The position numbers were made by a program, and so were the translations under genes. The notes under the pieces are model-generated. The model was not told the DNA's origin, did not search any database, and worked only from the letters and a program-made list of their open reading frames with translations. 23,509 nucleotides of DNA. Origin: Candidatus Kuenenia stuttgartensis (GTDB lineage Bacteria > Planctomycetota > Planctomycetia > Isosphaerales > Isosphaeraceae). The stretch lies in assembly GCA_945872325.1 (NCBI GenBank), contig CAMBZY010000005.1:1-23509 (forward strand), in the 5' to 3' direction. Shown one piece after another: positions 1-7,195 of the stretch; positions within the stretch are counted from its first letter, which is position 1, and each line of letters starts with the position of its first letter.

Positions 1-99
1 CAGTTTTTGAACTTTTCTCACAGCCCTGAATTTCATATAAAGGATGCACCACTCCAGAAATCGCCGATTCGCTACCGAGACAATCAGAAATAAAAAAAC

Positions 100-1050
100 G
101 TGACCGACCAACCACCTTTAGAAGCAACCGCAGTCGACCTTTCCGTAACCCTTGGTCGACTGTCGCTTAAAAACCCGATCCTCGTCGCTTCCGGCACGTT
201 TGGTTACGCCCGCGAGATGCTCCCCTTCGTGAATCTGGCAGAACTCGGCGGAATTGTCCCCAAAACAGTCACCGATCAGCCTAGAGCGGGCAACCCGACC
301 CCACGGATTGTCGAAACTGCCTCTGGAATGCTCAATGCCATCGGCCTGGACAACGATGGGCTCGACTACTTTCTGGCCAATCACCTGCCATGGCTCCGCA
401 CGGTTGGGACCTCGATTTTTGTAAACATCGCTGGCGAAGATATTGACCAGTTCGTGGAAATGGCGGCGAAAGTTGGCAGAGAGCCAGGAGTGGCGGCTCT
501 GGAATTGAACGTTTCTTGCCCTAATGTCAGTCACGGGCTTGACCTTGGTGTTGATCCCACCCTGATTCGATCACTGGTGGAACGTGTTCGATACGTCTGC
601 CCTCATCCGATCGTAGCCAAATTGACCCCCAACGTGACCGATATTGTGGGAACTGCCCGGGCAGCTTATGAAGGTGGTGCCGATGCTGTGAGTCTGGTCA
701 ACACCTTCAAAGGCATGGCGGTAAACTGGCGTAAACGCAAACCCATTCTGGCCAACGATATCGGCGGTCTTTCCGGTCCAGCCATCAAACCACTGGCACT
801 TCGCATGGTTTGGGACGTAAGCCGGGCTTTGCCCAAATTGCCCATCATCGGTATCGGTGGGATCAGTTCGATGAACGATGTCTTTGAATTTCTGGTGGCA
901 GGTGCCTCTGCTGTACAAATCGGAACCGCCACATTTGCCGACCCGAGCGTGAGCGGCAGACTCGTCGAACAACTGCGTGAGACACTGCTCAGCGAAGGGC
1001 TCCAAAGCGTTCGCGAACTCATCGGAACTCTCAAGTCCAATAAGTCTTAA
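100..1050 (+). CDS. pyrD: Dihydroorotate dehydrogenase, class 1B catalytic subunit
   Basis: This enzyme oxidises dihydroorotate to orotate in de novo pyrimidine synthesis, using FMN in a TIM barrel. Visible motifs are NPILVASGTFGYA (res. 25-37), NVSCPN (137-142) with the class 1 catalytic Cys140, AKLTPN (173-178), NTFKGMA (201-207), GGLSGPAIKP (222-231), GIGGI (251-255) and the phosphate-binding GASAVQIGT (268-276). Cys rather than Ser as catalytic base, no N-terminal membrane helix and 316 residues point to class 1B, whose members are cytosolic and normally pair with the electron-transfer subunit PyrK. No pyrK lies in this window. The start is GTG: an in-frame TAA sits at 91-93 and the next in-frame ATG is residue 40, so no other start is sensible. 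The gene converges on the DUF2071 gene, with 18 bp between them. Confidence 0.95.
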   Translation: MTDQPPLEATAVDLSVTLGRLSLKNPILVASGTFGYAREMLPFVNLAELGGIVPKTVTDQPRAGNPTPRIVETASGMLNAIGLDNDGLDYFLANHLPWLRTVGTSIFVNIAGEDIDQFVEMAAKVGREPGVAALELNVSCPNVSHGLDLGVDPTLIRSLVERVRYVCPHPIVAKLTPNVTDIVGTARAAYEGGADAVSLVNTFKGMAVNWRKRKPILANDIGGLSGPAIKPLALRMVWDVSRALPKLPIIGIGGISSMNDVFEFLVAGASAVQIGTATFADPSVSGRLVEQLRETLLSEGLQSVRELIGTLKSNKS

Positions 1051-1068
1051 ATCCTTTTAAAGTAGAAG

Positions 1069-1839
1069 TTAACGCACTATAGATGCACGTCCGATTCGGA
1101 CGCGTACATCGGCGGCTCGGTGAACAATCGCCGTTTCGTGAGCAGATGGAGTCGGCAGGCCCGCCGCTGTGATCAGCCACGGTTCGCAGGCCAGCAACCG
1201 GCCCGGGGCGATGCGATAAGGCGGATGATTGACAAATGCTTGAAGGAGACGACCACGGCGTTTTGCATATAACGCATACCGTTCCACCAGAAAGTGTTCA
1301 AGCGAGCCAGGTTTTGCGGCTTCAAGCGGTTCGTTACCAAATTCCGCCTGCACCAGCGAACTCACAGGAGCTGGTTTGGGCCAATGTCTATGACTACCTG
1401 CTGCGTAAGTCATATAGCCGTTTTCTTGAAACGACTTTTTCAGCCACATGCTGGCCTTGAAATAAGGCAGGCCATAACCGAGTCTGGCAAGAATCACGGC
1501 GAGGGTGTTTTCAGCTTCCAGGCTGAAGAACCAGACCGAGGGAGCTGGGTCGCCCTGGCGATTCCGGTGTTTTACGTAAGTACGAACATTGGTTTCAAGA
1601 GTTCTGGATAAACCGGGTAATGCAGGCAGAAAAACCGGCCTGATACCGGTCATCCGGAACGGTACCAACCCGACATAAGCCTTTCCTTCATAGAGGTCTG
1701 GCTCCAGTTCTGGGGGTAGTAGGGAGGCCAATATATCAGGGTCCACTGACCAATGTACGAAGACGAGGTCAGCCCATGTCTGCCAGTAAATTTGGTGGAA
1801 CTTTTTGTCGCTGGTTGGCCTTAAAGACATGATGGGCAC
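1069..1839 (-). CDS. DUF2071 (YqjF-like) protein
   Basis: This is a 256-residue protein of the DUF2071/YqjF family, whose biochemical role is unknown. Recognisable family features are FVHWSVDP (res. 27-34), the P-E-L segment near 43-45, GLVPFRMTGIRP (57-68), LPALPGLSRTLETNVRTYV (71-89), WFFSLEA (103-109), GYGLPYFKA (121-129) and HPPYRI (205-210). No signal peptide or membrane segment is seen, so it is probably cytosolic. The open frame begins with GTG at 1839; an in-frame ATG three codons later (1830) is equally possible because neither has a clear Shine-Dalgarno sequence. It converges with pyrD and is divergent from the histidine kinase at 2023. The family call is firm; the function is not known. 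Confidence 0.85.
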   Translation of the reverse strand: MPIMSLRPTSDKKFHQIYWQTWADLVFVHWSVDPDILASLLPPELEPDLYEGKAYVGLVPFRMTGIRPVFLPALPGLSRTLETNVRTYVKHRNRQGDPAPSVWFFSLEAENTLAVILARLGYGLPYFKASMWLKKSFQENGYMTYAAGSHRHWPKPAPVSSLVQAEFGNEPLEAAKPGSLEHFLVERYALYAKRRGRLLQAFVNHPPYRIAPGRLLACEPWLITAAGLPTPSAHETAIVHRAADVRVRIGRASIVR

Positions 1840-1985
1840 CTTGTTTGGGTCGCGTGATCGGAGTGAGACTCAGGAAGTTGATCCAGATTTAGCTCAACCG
1901 TTACAGTCGTTACGTCCGATACAGTAGCAAGAATCATACGAATCGGCACGCCGGTTTGAAGTGATCTTCTGAAGTCTCCCTGTCT

Positions 1986-2002
1986 GTCGAATCTGATTCG
2001 AC
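1986..2002. repeat. Perfect 17-bp palindrome upstream of the histidine kinase
   Basis: GTCGAATC-T-GATTCGAC forms two perfect 8-bp arms around one central base, ending 20 bp before the histidine kinase start. It lies in the 183-bp gap between two divergent genes. It could be an operator or a small hairpin in the leader. No T-tract follows, so it is not an intrinsic terminator. Confidence 0.55.
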
Positions 2003-2022
2003 GAGTTGAGGTATATACGGTT

Positions 2023-2928
2023 ATGGCATCGGTCACAGGCTCGCGGCCACTCTCCGACACCACAACGGCGTCAACCAAAATCGAACCCATTCGTAACACT
2101 CGCTCTGCGGCTGTTGTGATGCCGGAATCGGCAGCCATCACAGCGTTGAAAGAAGAGAACGAACGGCTTCGCTGGCAAGTGCGGGAACTTCAGAGGGTGA
2201 GCAGTCTGGGGGTTCTGGCAGGCAGTGTCTGCCACGAGCTGAACAATGCCCTGACTCCGATCCTGAGCTATGCCAAAATGGGTCACCGTTCCACCGACCC
2301 GGAATTTCGCACAAAATCGCTTGAGAAGATTCTCAACGCTGCTCAGCGTGCCACCACAATCACCACCGGCATGCTCGGTCTGGCCAGACCAAATTTAAAT
2401 CAGAAGTCTCTCGCAGATCTTGCCAGACTGACAGAAGAGACCTTGATGCTTACGGCCAAAGACCTTGAGAAGCACCGCGTGGAGCTTGTCCTGACAGTTC
2501 GCAGCCGGCCTCAGGCCAAAGTCTGCCCGCCTCAGATCCAGCAAGTTCTCTTAAACCTGATCATTAATGCACGTCAGGCGATGGGTGCTCAGGGGCACGG
2601 CCGACTTTTGGTCAATGTGGGCACGGACAGCACCGGCAAATGGGCTGAAGTGGCCATTACCGATAGCGGGCCAGGCATGGAGCCAGCCGTTTTGAAACGA
2701 ATTTTCGAGCCATTCTTTACCACAAAACCGCCGGGCGACGAAAGTGGACTCGGCGGCACAGGACTCGGCTTGCCAGTCTGTAGAGATATTATTGAAGCCC
2801 ACCAGGGGCGATTACGGGTCGAGTCAAAGCCCGGTCAAGGCGCTACTTTTACGCTCAGGTTCCCTCGAGAGGCTGATATCGCTGCCCCTATCGTTGCCAA
2901 GCCCTCGACATCTCCTGCGAAAAATTGA
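2023..2928 (+). CDS. Soluble sensor histidine kinase (NtrB-like core)
   Basis: This is a two-component sensor kinase of 301 residues with no membrane segment and no recognisable PAS, GAF or HAMP domain. Residues 1-35 are low-complexity and a short coiled coil (about 38-60) leads into the HisKA domain. The H-box CHELNNALTPILSYA has the phospho-acceptor His71. The HATPase domain shows the N-box NLIINARQAM (178-187), the G1 box DSGPGM (214-219), the F-box FEPFFTTK (228-235) and the G2 box GGTGLGL (244-250). All residues needed for ATP binding and autophosphorylation appear present. No response regulator gene is nearby, so it is an orphan here and its signal and partner are unknown. The start is the first ATG, preceded by GAGG at 2008-2011; ATG at residue 33 is an alternative that would leave the catalytic core whole. 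Confidence 0.88.
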   Translation: MASVTGSRPLSDTTTASTKIEPIRNTRSAAVVMPESAAITALKEENERLRWQVRELQRVSSLGVLAGSVCHELNNALTPILSYAKMGHRSTDPEFRTKSLEKILNAAQRATTITTGMLGLARPNLNQKSLADLARLTEETLMLTAKDLEKHRVELVLTVRSRPQAKVCPPQIQQVLLNLIINARQAMGAQGHGRLLVNVGTDSTGKWAEVAITDSGPGMEPAVLKRIFEPFFTTKPPGDESGLGGTGLGLPVCRDIIEAHQGRLRVESKPGQGATFTLRFPREADIAAPIVAKPSTSPAKN

Positions 2929-2974
2929 GCCGCTGAGATGGAACCGTATCTGGGCGATCCATCTCCATTTGCGG

Positions 2975-2980
2975 TATAAT
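2975..2980 (+). promoter_or_regulatory. Possible -10 box upstream of the SGNH hydrolase
   Basis: A perfect TATAAT hexamer lies 93 bp upstream of the hydrolase start in the gap after the kinase gene. No convincing -35 hexamer is found 16-18 bp upstream, so this is a weak candidate. Confidence 0.25.
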
Positions 2981-3073
2981 CAGGACATGCCAGATCAATT
3001 GAAATTCAGGCCAGTCTGAGCAATTACAATCGCTCAGGCAATGGCCTGTATCCTTTGAGCGAGTCCTTTAGAC

Positions 3074-4345
3074 ATGGGCGAGTCTTCCGCACAGAGTGAA
3101 ACGCGTCGGAAAATATCCAAGCAACGGCGCAGGCTCTTCAGCCTATTCCTGCTCGTTGGTTTAAGCCTTTTCCAGGAACTGGCATTTCGGATCGTCTTTC
3201 CGATCCCTGAAACGACTCGATTCAACCGGATCCGATATCAACTGCTGGCTGAAGCTGATCCACGGTTTCAACCGCTTATGAAGCGTGGTCTCGTATATGA
3301 CAAGATCTTGTTCGAGAGTTCGCCAGACGGCTGGAAACACGTCCACAGGCTGAACCGGCTTGGCTTCCGCGAACGCGATTTTTCGATCACTCCGCCAACG
3401 TCCAAAAAACGCGTACTGGTCGTGGGAGATAGCGTGACGGAAGGTCAGGGAGCATCTGTGGATGAAACGATCCCTGCGGAATTGGGAAGATTGCTTGGCA
3501 AGGGCTATGAGGTTTTGAATTTAGGAGTCGTAGCTGCCTCGCTCGACAAAGTCACTCAGCTTGCCTGCGATTCCACTGCTCTGTTGAAGCCGGACACGGT
3601 CGTTCTGGTACTGAATGCGAACGATGTTGTTGCTCCACCTTCCGTTCCTCAGTCCACAGCGATGAATGATGTGCTTTATGCAACTGGTAAAACGTTGCAG
3701 GACATTTCTTTAAATGAGTCCAGCTTCATCCTTCCACGATTATTTGTCATCGTGAAACGAGTTCTCACCAACGAGCCGGTTTATTCGCGATTTTTCACCA
3801 AAACCATCCGCTATTTTGCGCCAACACCAGACAGCACAAATCCCTTTAAAACCGGTGCCCCACCCATGCAGGGATTGAAACCGGAGTTGGAAGCGGCCAT
3901 GCGGGCTGGCCAGTTAAACCCCTGGCTGATCCAGCAATCCACATCTATGCCCAGCATTATTCGGTTTGACTTGTCGGTGACAGGATCGCCTGGCCCTCAT
4001 TTGCGCAGGATTCAGGATCTGTGCCAGAATTTGGGTGTTAAACTGGTCATTGCATATATTCCATTTCATGCAACTGTTCATGCCCGATATGCTCAGGCCA
4101 TGGTGGAACTAACAACACCTGAGCCGATTGCAAAGGGTTTAAGTATAGAACCAGCCTTTAAATCACAGGCTCCGCAATTAAAGAATATCTGTGATCTTCT
4201 TAAAATACAATTCATGGACACCACCCCTGCCCTTTCCGCCAAAGAGGCCAGAGATCAGCCTCAATTCTGGGCCTATGACAGCCATCCCAGGCCCGCAGGT
4301 TATGCTACAATCGCCGAAGAGATTGCCAAGGTGTTCGTTAAATAA
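3074..4345 (+). CDS. Membrane-anchored SGNH/GDSL-type hydrolase
   Basis: This 423-residue protein has a basic N-terminus followed by one hydrophobic segment (about res. 21-42), so the catalytic part probably faces the periplasm. The SGNH fold is shown by RVLVVGDSVTEGQG (113-126) with nucleophile Ser120, NLGV (149-152) supplying the block II Gly, NANDV (181-185) supplying Asn183, and AYDSHPRPAGY (400-410) near the C-terminus supplying Asp402 and His404. The D-x-H spacing resembles AlgJ/AlgX-type SGNH proteins more than the usual D-x-x-H of secreted lipases. Such enzymes hydrolyse or transfer ester groups, often acetyl groups on polysaccharides. The substrate cannot be read here and no glycan-synthesis genes are adjacent. 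No strong ribosome-binding site precedes the ATG. Confidence 0.8.
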   Translation: MGESSAQSETRRKISKQRRRLFSLFLLVGLSLFQELAFRIVFPIPETTRFNRIRYQLLAEADPRFQPLMKRGLVYDKILFESSPDGWKHVHRLNRLGFRERDFSITPPTSKKRVLVVGDSVTEGQGASVDETIPAELGRLLGKGYEVLNLGVVAASLDKVTQLACDSTALLKPDTVVLVLNANDVVAPPSVPQSTAMNDVLYATGKTLQDISLNESSFILPRLFVIVKRVLTNEPVYSRFFTKTIRYFAPTPDSTNPFKTGAPPMQGLKPELEAAMRAGQLNPWLIQQSTSMPSIIRFDLSVTGSPGPHLRRIQDLCQNLGVKLVIAYIPFHATVHARYAQAMVELTTPEPIAKGLSIEPAFKSQAPQLKNICDLLKIQFMDTTPALSAKEARDQPQFWAYDSHPRPAGYATIAEEIAKVFVK

Positions 4346-4497
4346 TCTCTTGGACTTTTTCGCCTCTATACTCCTCTCCTAATGAAATCTAGAGTTTCAG
4401 TATGAGAGTTGGGGCGGAACCCAAGAGTGATTCATAAACCAAAAGATTTGGCTCGTCCGCAATAATCAATGATCTCTCTTCAGAAAACAGGTCTATT

Positions 4498-5895
4498 TCA
4501 GACCCGTCTGGTGAGTTCATCAATGATAGTGGGTTTACCGGTGCGGTTCTGAAAAGTTCCATGCACTTCAATCACTTCCCTGGCATAATCGGAATCATGA
4601 ACTTTGAGCCACTCGTGAAGTGAATCCAAATGATAATATGGAACACTTGGATAAAGGTGGTGAGGCGTGTGTTGATCCTGTCCATGTACAAATACAGCCC
4701 AGTCCGTCAGCCAGTCCGTATAAAAAACGCGTGTGTTTGTGATGCGACCCGAATCAGCATTGGAGTGTTGATACATGTCACGAAGCAGCATGAAATAAGG
4801 GAATGTTGTACTGATAGGAGTGGTCCAGAGCACGACGAAATAAAAACTTGCAAGGTATCCTGTGATGCTATTGATATAGGTGATGCCTAGCAGGCCAGCG
4901 GTATAGAATGCAATTCTGATCAAGCCACCTACACGGCTATTGTAAGGCTCTTTAAAAGGCGATTGATAAACAGCCCAATCAGGCAGTGTTGCCGCTACGA
5001 TTGCAGATAACCCAAGTGCTCCGATGGCAACAATCGGGATATATGATGAGGCGTCGTAAAACATTAATAGTTCAAATACGATGGCTTCGGTCAGTACGAG
5101 TAAAATACCGAGCGTTGTTCCCAGACGTGGCCATTTGCTGAAGCCATCGCCCTTTGGGTTGGCTTTCATATAAACATTGCCGCCCTTGCCGAGCAGATTG
5201 ATATAAATGTAATCCCACTGATATTTTGAGAATGTGATGGGACTGAGGATCGGTCGGAACAGGGCTTCGCGAATGAATTGGGAACGAGACATGGGGAAAA
5301 GATGCAATTTTTTCGACCGGCCCAGATTGATGATATCCGGATCTTTATCAGGATCGTTCACAAACTGGTGGTGCGCCATATGGAAGAGCCGATAGATGGC
5401 GACGTTGGAAAAGATTGGAAGCATGCAGAAGAGGTCGGCGACGAGGTCGTTGGCCAGCCGGTTCTTCAGGAAGGTGTAGTGTGATGCTTCGTGACCAAGT
5501 GATGCAAGTCGGTGTTGGACACCGCCGATGAAGACAATCGCGATCGCGAAAACAGGTATCGATAAAGCCCAGTGTAGTCCGTTTTGGGCTCGAATTTGAT
5601 CAAAAGCGATTGCACTGATACATGCTGTTAAGAGAACGGCATAGTCGCCGGCCAAAGCCTTAAAACTGCGTGACGGCTGAAGTCGCCGAAAAACCCGCAT
5701 TCCTTCCTGACGCTGCCAGCCAGCCACCATGGAAGAAGGTCGCTTGTTGACAGGTGTTTGAATTTGGTCATGGATAACGGATTGAGCGGAGCGAGTATTC
5801 GGCTTCATCACCAACCTGATTTCGTCCATGAGTTCAGCGAATTCCGGCAGTCCGTCCATTCGACCTTTCGGACGGCCTGTGGACAGTTTCGTCAT
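4498..5895 (-). CDS. Fatty acid desaturase family integral membrane protein
   Basis: This is a 465-residue membrane-bound di-iron oxygenase of the fatty acid desaturase superfamily. The histidine boxes are visible: H135-E-A-S-H139 with a further His128 upstream, HMAHH (172-176), and QDQHTPHH (406-413) near the C-terminus. An additional His377 lies in MYQHSNAD (375-382). Hydrophobic stretches near 84-99, 108-127, 261-280, 287-303 and 328-366 fit the usual four-helix hairpin arrangement. The first 75 or so residues are polar and have no obvious family counterpart. The substrate could be an acyl lipid, a carotenoid or another hydrophobic molecule. ATG at 5895 is preceded closely by AAGGA on the coding strand; an internal Met56 is a possible alternative start. 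It converges on the SGNH hydrolase, with 152 bp between the genes in which no strong terminator is seen. Confidence 0.88.
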   Translation of the reverse strand: MTKLSTGRPKGRMDGLPEFAELMDEIRLVMKPNTRSAQSVIHDQIQTPVNKRPSSMVAGWQRQEGMRVFRRLQPSRSFKALAGDYAVLLTACISAIAFDQIRAQNGLHWALSIPVFAIAIVFIGGVQHRLASLGHEASHYTFLKNRLANDLVADLFCMLPIFSNVAIYRLFHMAHHQFVNDPDKDPDIINLGRSKKLHLFPMSRSQFIREALFRPILSPITFSKYQWDYIYINLLGKGGNVYMKANPKGDGFSKWPRLGTTLGILLVLTEAIVFELLMFYDASSYIPIVAIGALGLSAIVAATLPDWAVYQSPFKEPYNSRVGGLIRIAFYTAGLLGITYINSITGYLASFYFVVLWTTPISTTFPYFMLLRDMYQHSNADSGRITNTRVFYTDWLTDWAVFVHGQDQHTPHHLYPSVPYYHLDSLHEWLKVHDSDYAREVIEVHGTFQNRTGKPTIIDELTRRV

Positions 5896-5997
5896 ATTCC
5901 TTGCGATTTGATCATGGGATTTGAGTGGCTTTCAAAGTTGCAGGTACGGATCGAATCAAATATGGCGACTGGCTGGCTTTTATGGATTTCGGAGGAT

Positions 5998-6026
5998 TTG
6001 CGGAACCAGGACTTTCGGGTTATAAT
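5998..6026 (+). promoter_or_regulatory. Candidate sigma70-type promoter for the DUF4242 gene
   Basis: TTGCGG (5998-6003) and a perfect TATAAT (6021-6026) are separated by 17 bp, about 50 bp before the ATG at 6077. It would give a leader of roughly 40-45 nt. It could also serve the downstream metal-efflux genes if they are co-transcribed. Confidence 0.5.
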
Positions 6027-6076
6027 TCCTGAATAAGACTGACGCAAAGACTTTTGAAGAACTGGAAACGACAACC

Positions 6077-6349
6077 ATGCCGAAATTCGTGATCGAGCGG
6101 GACATTCCTGGAGCAGGCTCACTGACAGGCGAGCAACTTCAGGGGATCAGCCAGACGTCCTGCAATGTATTGAAGACACTTGGTCCAGAAATTCAGTGGG
6201 TGGAGAGTTATGTGACAGACGACAAGATCTATTGCGTCTACATCGCTCCGACAGAAGAATTGATTCTTCAACATGCGATCGAGGGTGGATTTCCAGCCAA
6301 TTCCGTGCGTCAGATTCGGCGGATGATCGACCCGACAACGGCGGAATGA
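6077..6349 (+). CDS. DUF4242 (SCO4226-like, putative nickel-binding) protein
   Basis: This small 90-residue protein matches the DUF4242 family from end to end: it starts MPKFVIERDIPGAG, has the central WVESYVTDDKIYCVYIAP (res. 41-58), then GGFPAN (70-75), and ends IDPTTAE. The family has a ferredoxin-like, dimeric beta-barrel type fold, and the Streptomyces member SCO4226 was described as nickel-binding. Whether the metal ligands are kept here cannot be judged from sequence alone. There is no signal peptide, so it should be cytosolic. It lies 81 bp upstream of the His-rich exported protein and the CzcBA genes, which makes a metal-related role plausible but is an inference. A good promoter lies at 5998-6026; the ribosome-binding site is weak. 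Confidence 0.85.
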   Translation: MPKFVIERDIPGAGSLTGEQLQGISQTSCNVLKTLGPEIQWVESYVTDDKIYCVYIAPTEELILQHAIEGGFPANSVRQIRRMIDPTTAE

Positions 6350-6362
6350 TTTTGAGGATCGG

Positions 6363-6390
6363 TTCGGATTTGTCAGGAAATAAATCCGAA
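6363..6390 (+). repeat. 9-bp perfect hairpin between the DUF4242 and His-rich genes
   Basis: TTCGGATTT and AAATCCGAA are perfect complementary arms around a 10-nt loop, starting 13 bp after the DUF4242 stop. No T-tract follows, so intrinsic termination is unlikely. It might be a partial terminator or RNA-processing element that sets relative expression of the two genes. Confidence 0.4.
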
Positions 6391-6430
6391 AAGCGACATG
6401 CCGTCTGTGACGATCGTGTAGAATGATGAT

Positions 6431-7033
6431 ATGAAGAATCGAACTCATACCACAGAATTCCGCTCACAGAACCGGTCTATGACCGTGCGTGTGATGATCT
6501 GTTTTGTGGTGTGGTGTGTCGCACGATTACCCGTGGCTGTGCCTGACTTCCACGAAGTGGACCATCACGACGATTCCGGTCAGACCTGTCTATACCACGA
6601 CCACCTGACACGATGGCATGGTGAAGAACCTCTTGAGGATCCTGATCACCAGGCCTTTCTCCACTGGCACTGGCTGATCCCCGGTTTTTCCATTCAGGAG
6701 CAGGACGAACACGGCGTGCCAACCGATGATGGACCTTCACAGTCTTCATCAGAACCATTTTTAACGATGATGCCTGAGGCGGATCGTCAGGATGCTTTTG
6801 CAACATTTCTTGCGAACTCCGGACGGTCGGAAGGCCCGTTGATTGCCAGCGATTTGACCACAGGGCTATCGCCCAGCCATTTTCGGCTTTTGACACGCTG
6901 GCCAGACTTGTTGCAATTTTCTTTTAAATTGACTGAAGGGGATTCTGATCGATCCCTTACTGGGATTTTTGCGAATCCAGATTTCGATTATTTGAAGACT
7001 TCGGACTGTGTGGTGATGCGTCTGCGCTGTTGA
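6431..7033 (+). CDS. His-rich exported protein upstream of the RND efflux genes
   Basis: This 200-residue protein matches no family I can name. A hydrophobic segment (about res. 19-37) preceded by basic residues suggests a signal peptide or N-terminal anchor. The stretch after it is rich in histidine and acidic residues: ten His fall between 41 and 94, in HEVDHHDD (41-48), YHDH (55-58) and HWHW (78-81), with Asp and Glu around them. The C-terminal half is not His-rich. This composition and its place before czcBA suggest a periplasmic metal-binding or metal-sensing role, which is inference. Start choice is uncertain: ATG 6431 has no Shine-Dalgarno sequence, and Met17 (6479) would still keep the signal segment. 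A TAGAAT at 6419-6424 would place a transcript start near 6431, so a leaderless mRNA is conceivable. The opposite strand is also open over part of this gene. Confidence 0.6.
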   Translation: MKNRTHTTEFRSQNRSMTVRVMICFVVWCVARLPVAVPDFHEVDHHDDSGQTCLYHDHLTRWHGEEPLEDPDHQAFLHWHWLIPGFSIQEQDEHGVPTDDGPSQSSSEPFLTMMPEADRQDAFATFLANSGRSEGPLIASDLTTGLSPSHFRLLTRWPDLLQFSFKLTEGDSDRSLTGIFANPDFDYLKTSDCVVMRLRC

Positions 7034-7195
7034 AACTTGTTGATCCCATCCGTTATTTCCATACATCGTGAAATATCGCTTGCACAGGGTACAAATTTCG
7101 GCGTCTCTCGAATCCTGAGAGTACCGACGATTGGGTGCGATCACTTCATCATATTTCATCAATTCTTCCGCGCATGAGACAGGAGGGATAACGGC

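Noticed and set aside
1821..2141. 106-codon open frame on the minus strand
   Set aside because: It is antisense to the start of the histidine kinase and the end of the DUF2071 gene, with no family signature and no ribosome-binding site.
4346..4497. Small inverted repeats between the SGNH and desaturase genes
   Set aside because: Arms of only 5 bp (such as GGTCT/AGACC) without T-tracts are expected by chance in a 152-bp gap.
4389..4571. 60-codon minus-strand frame at the desaturase 3' end
   Set aside because: It overlaps the desaturase end in another frame and shows no family features.
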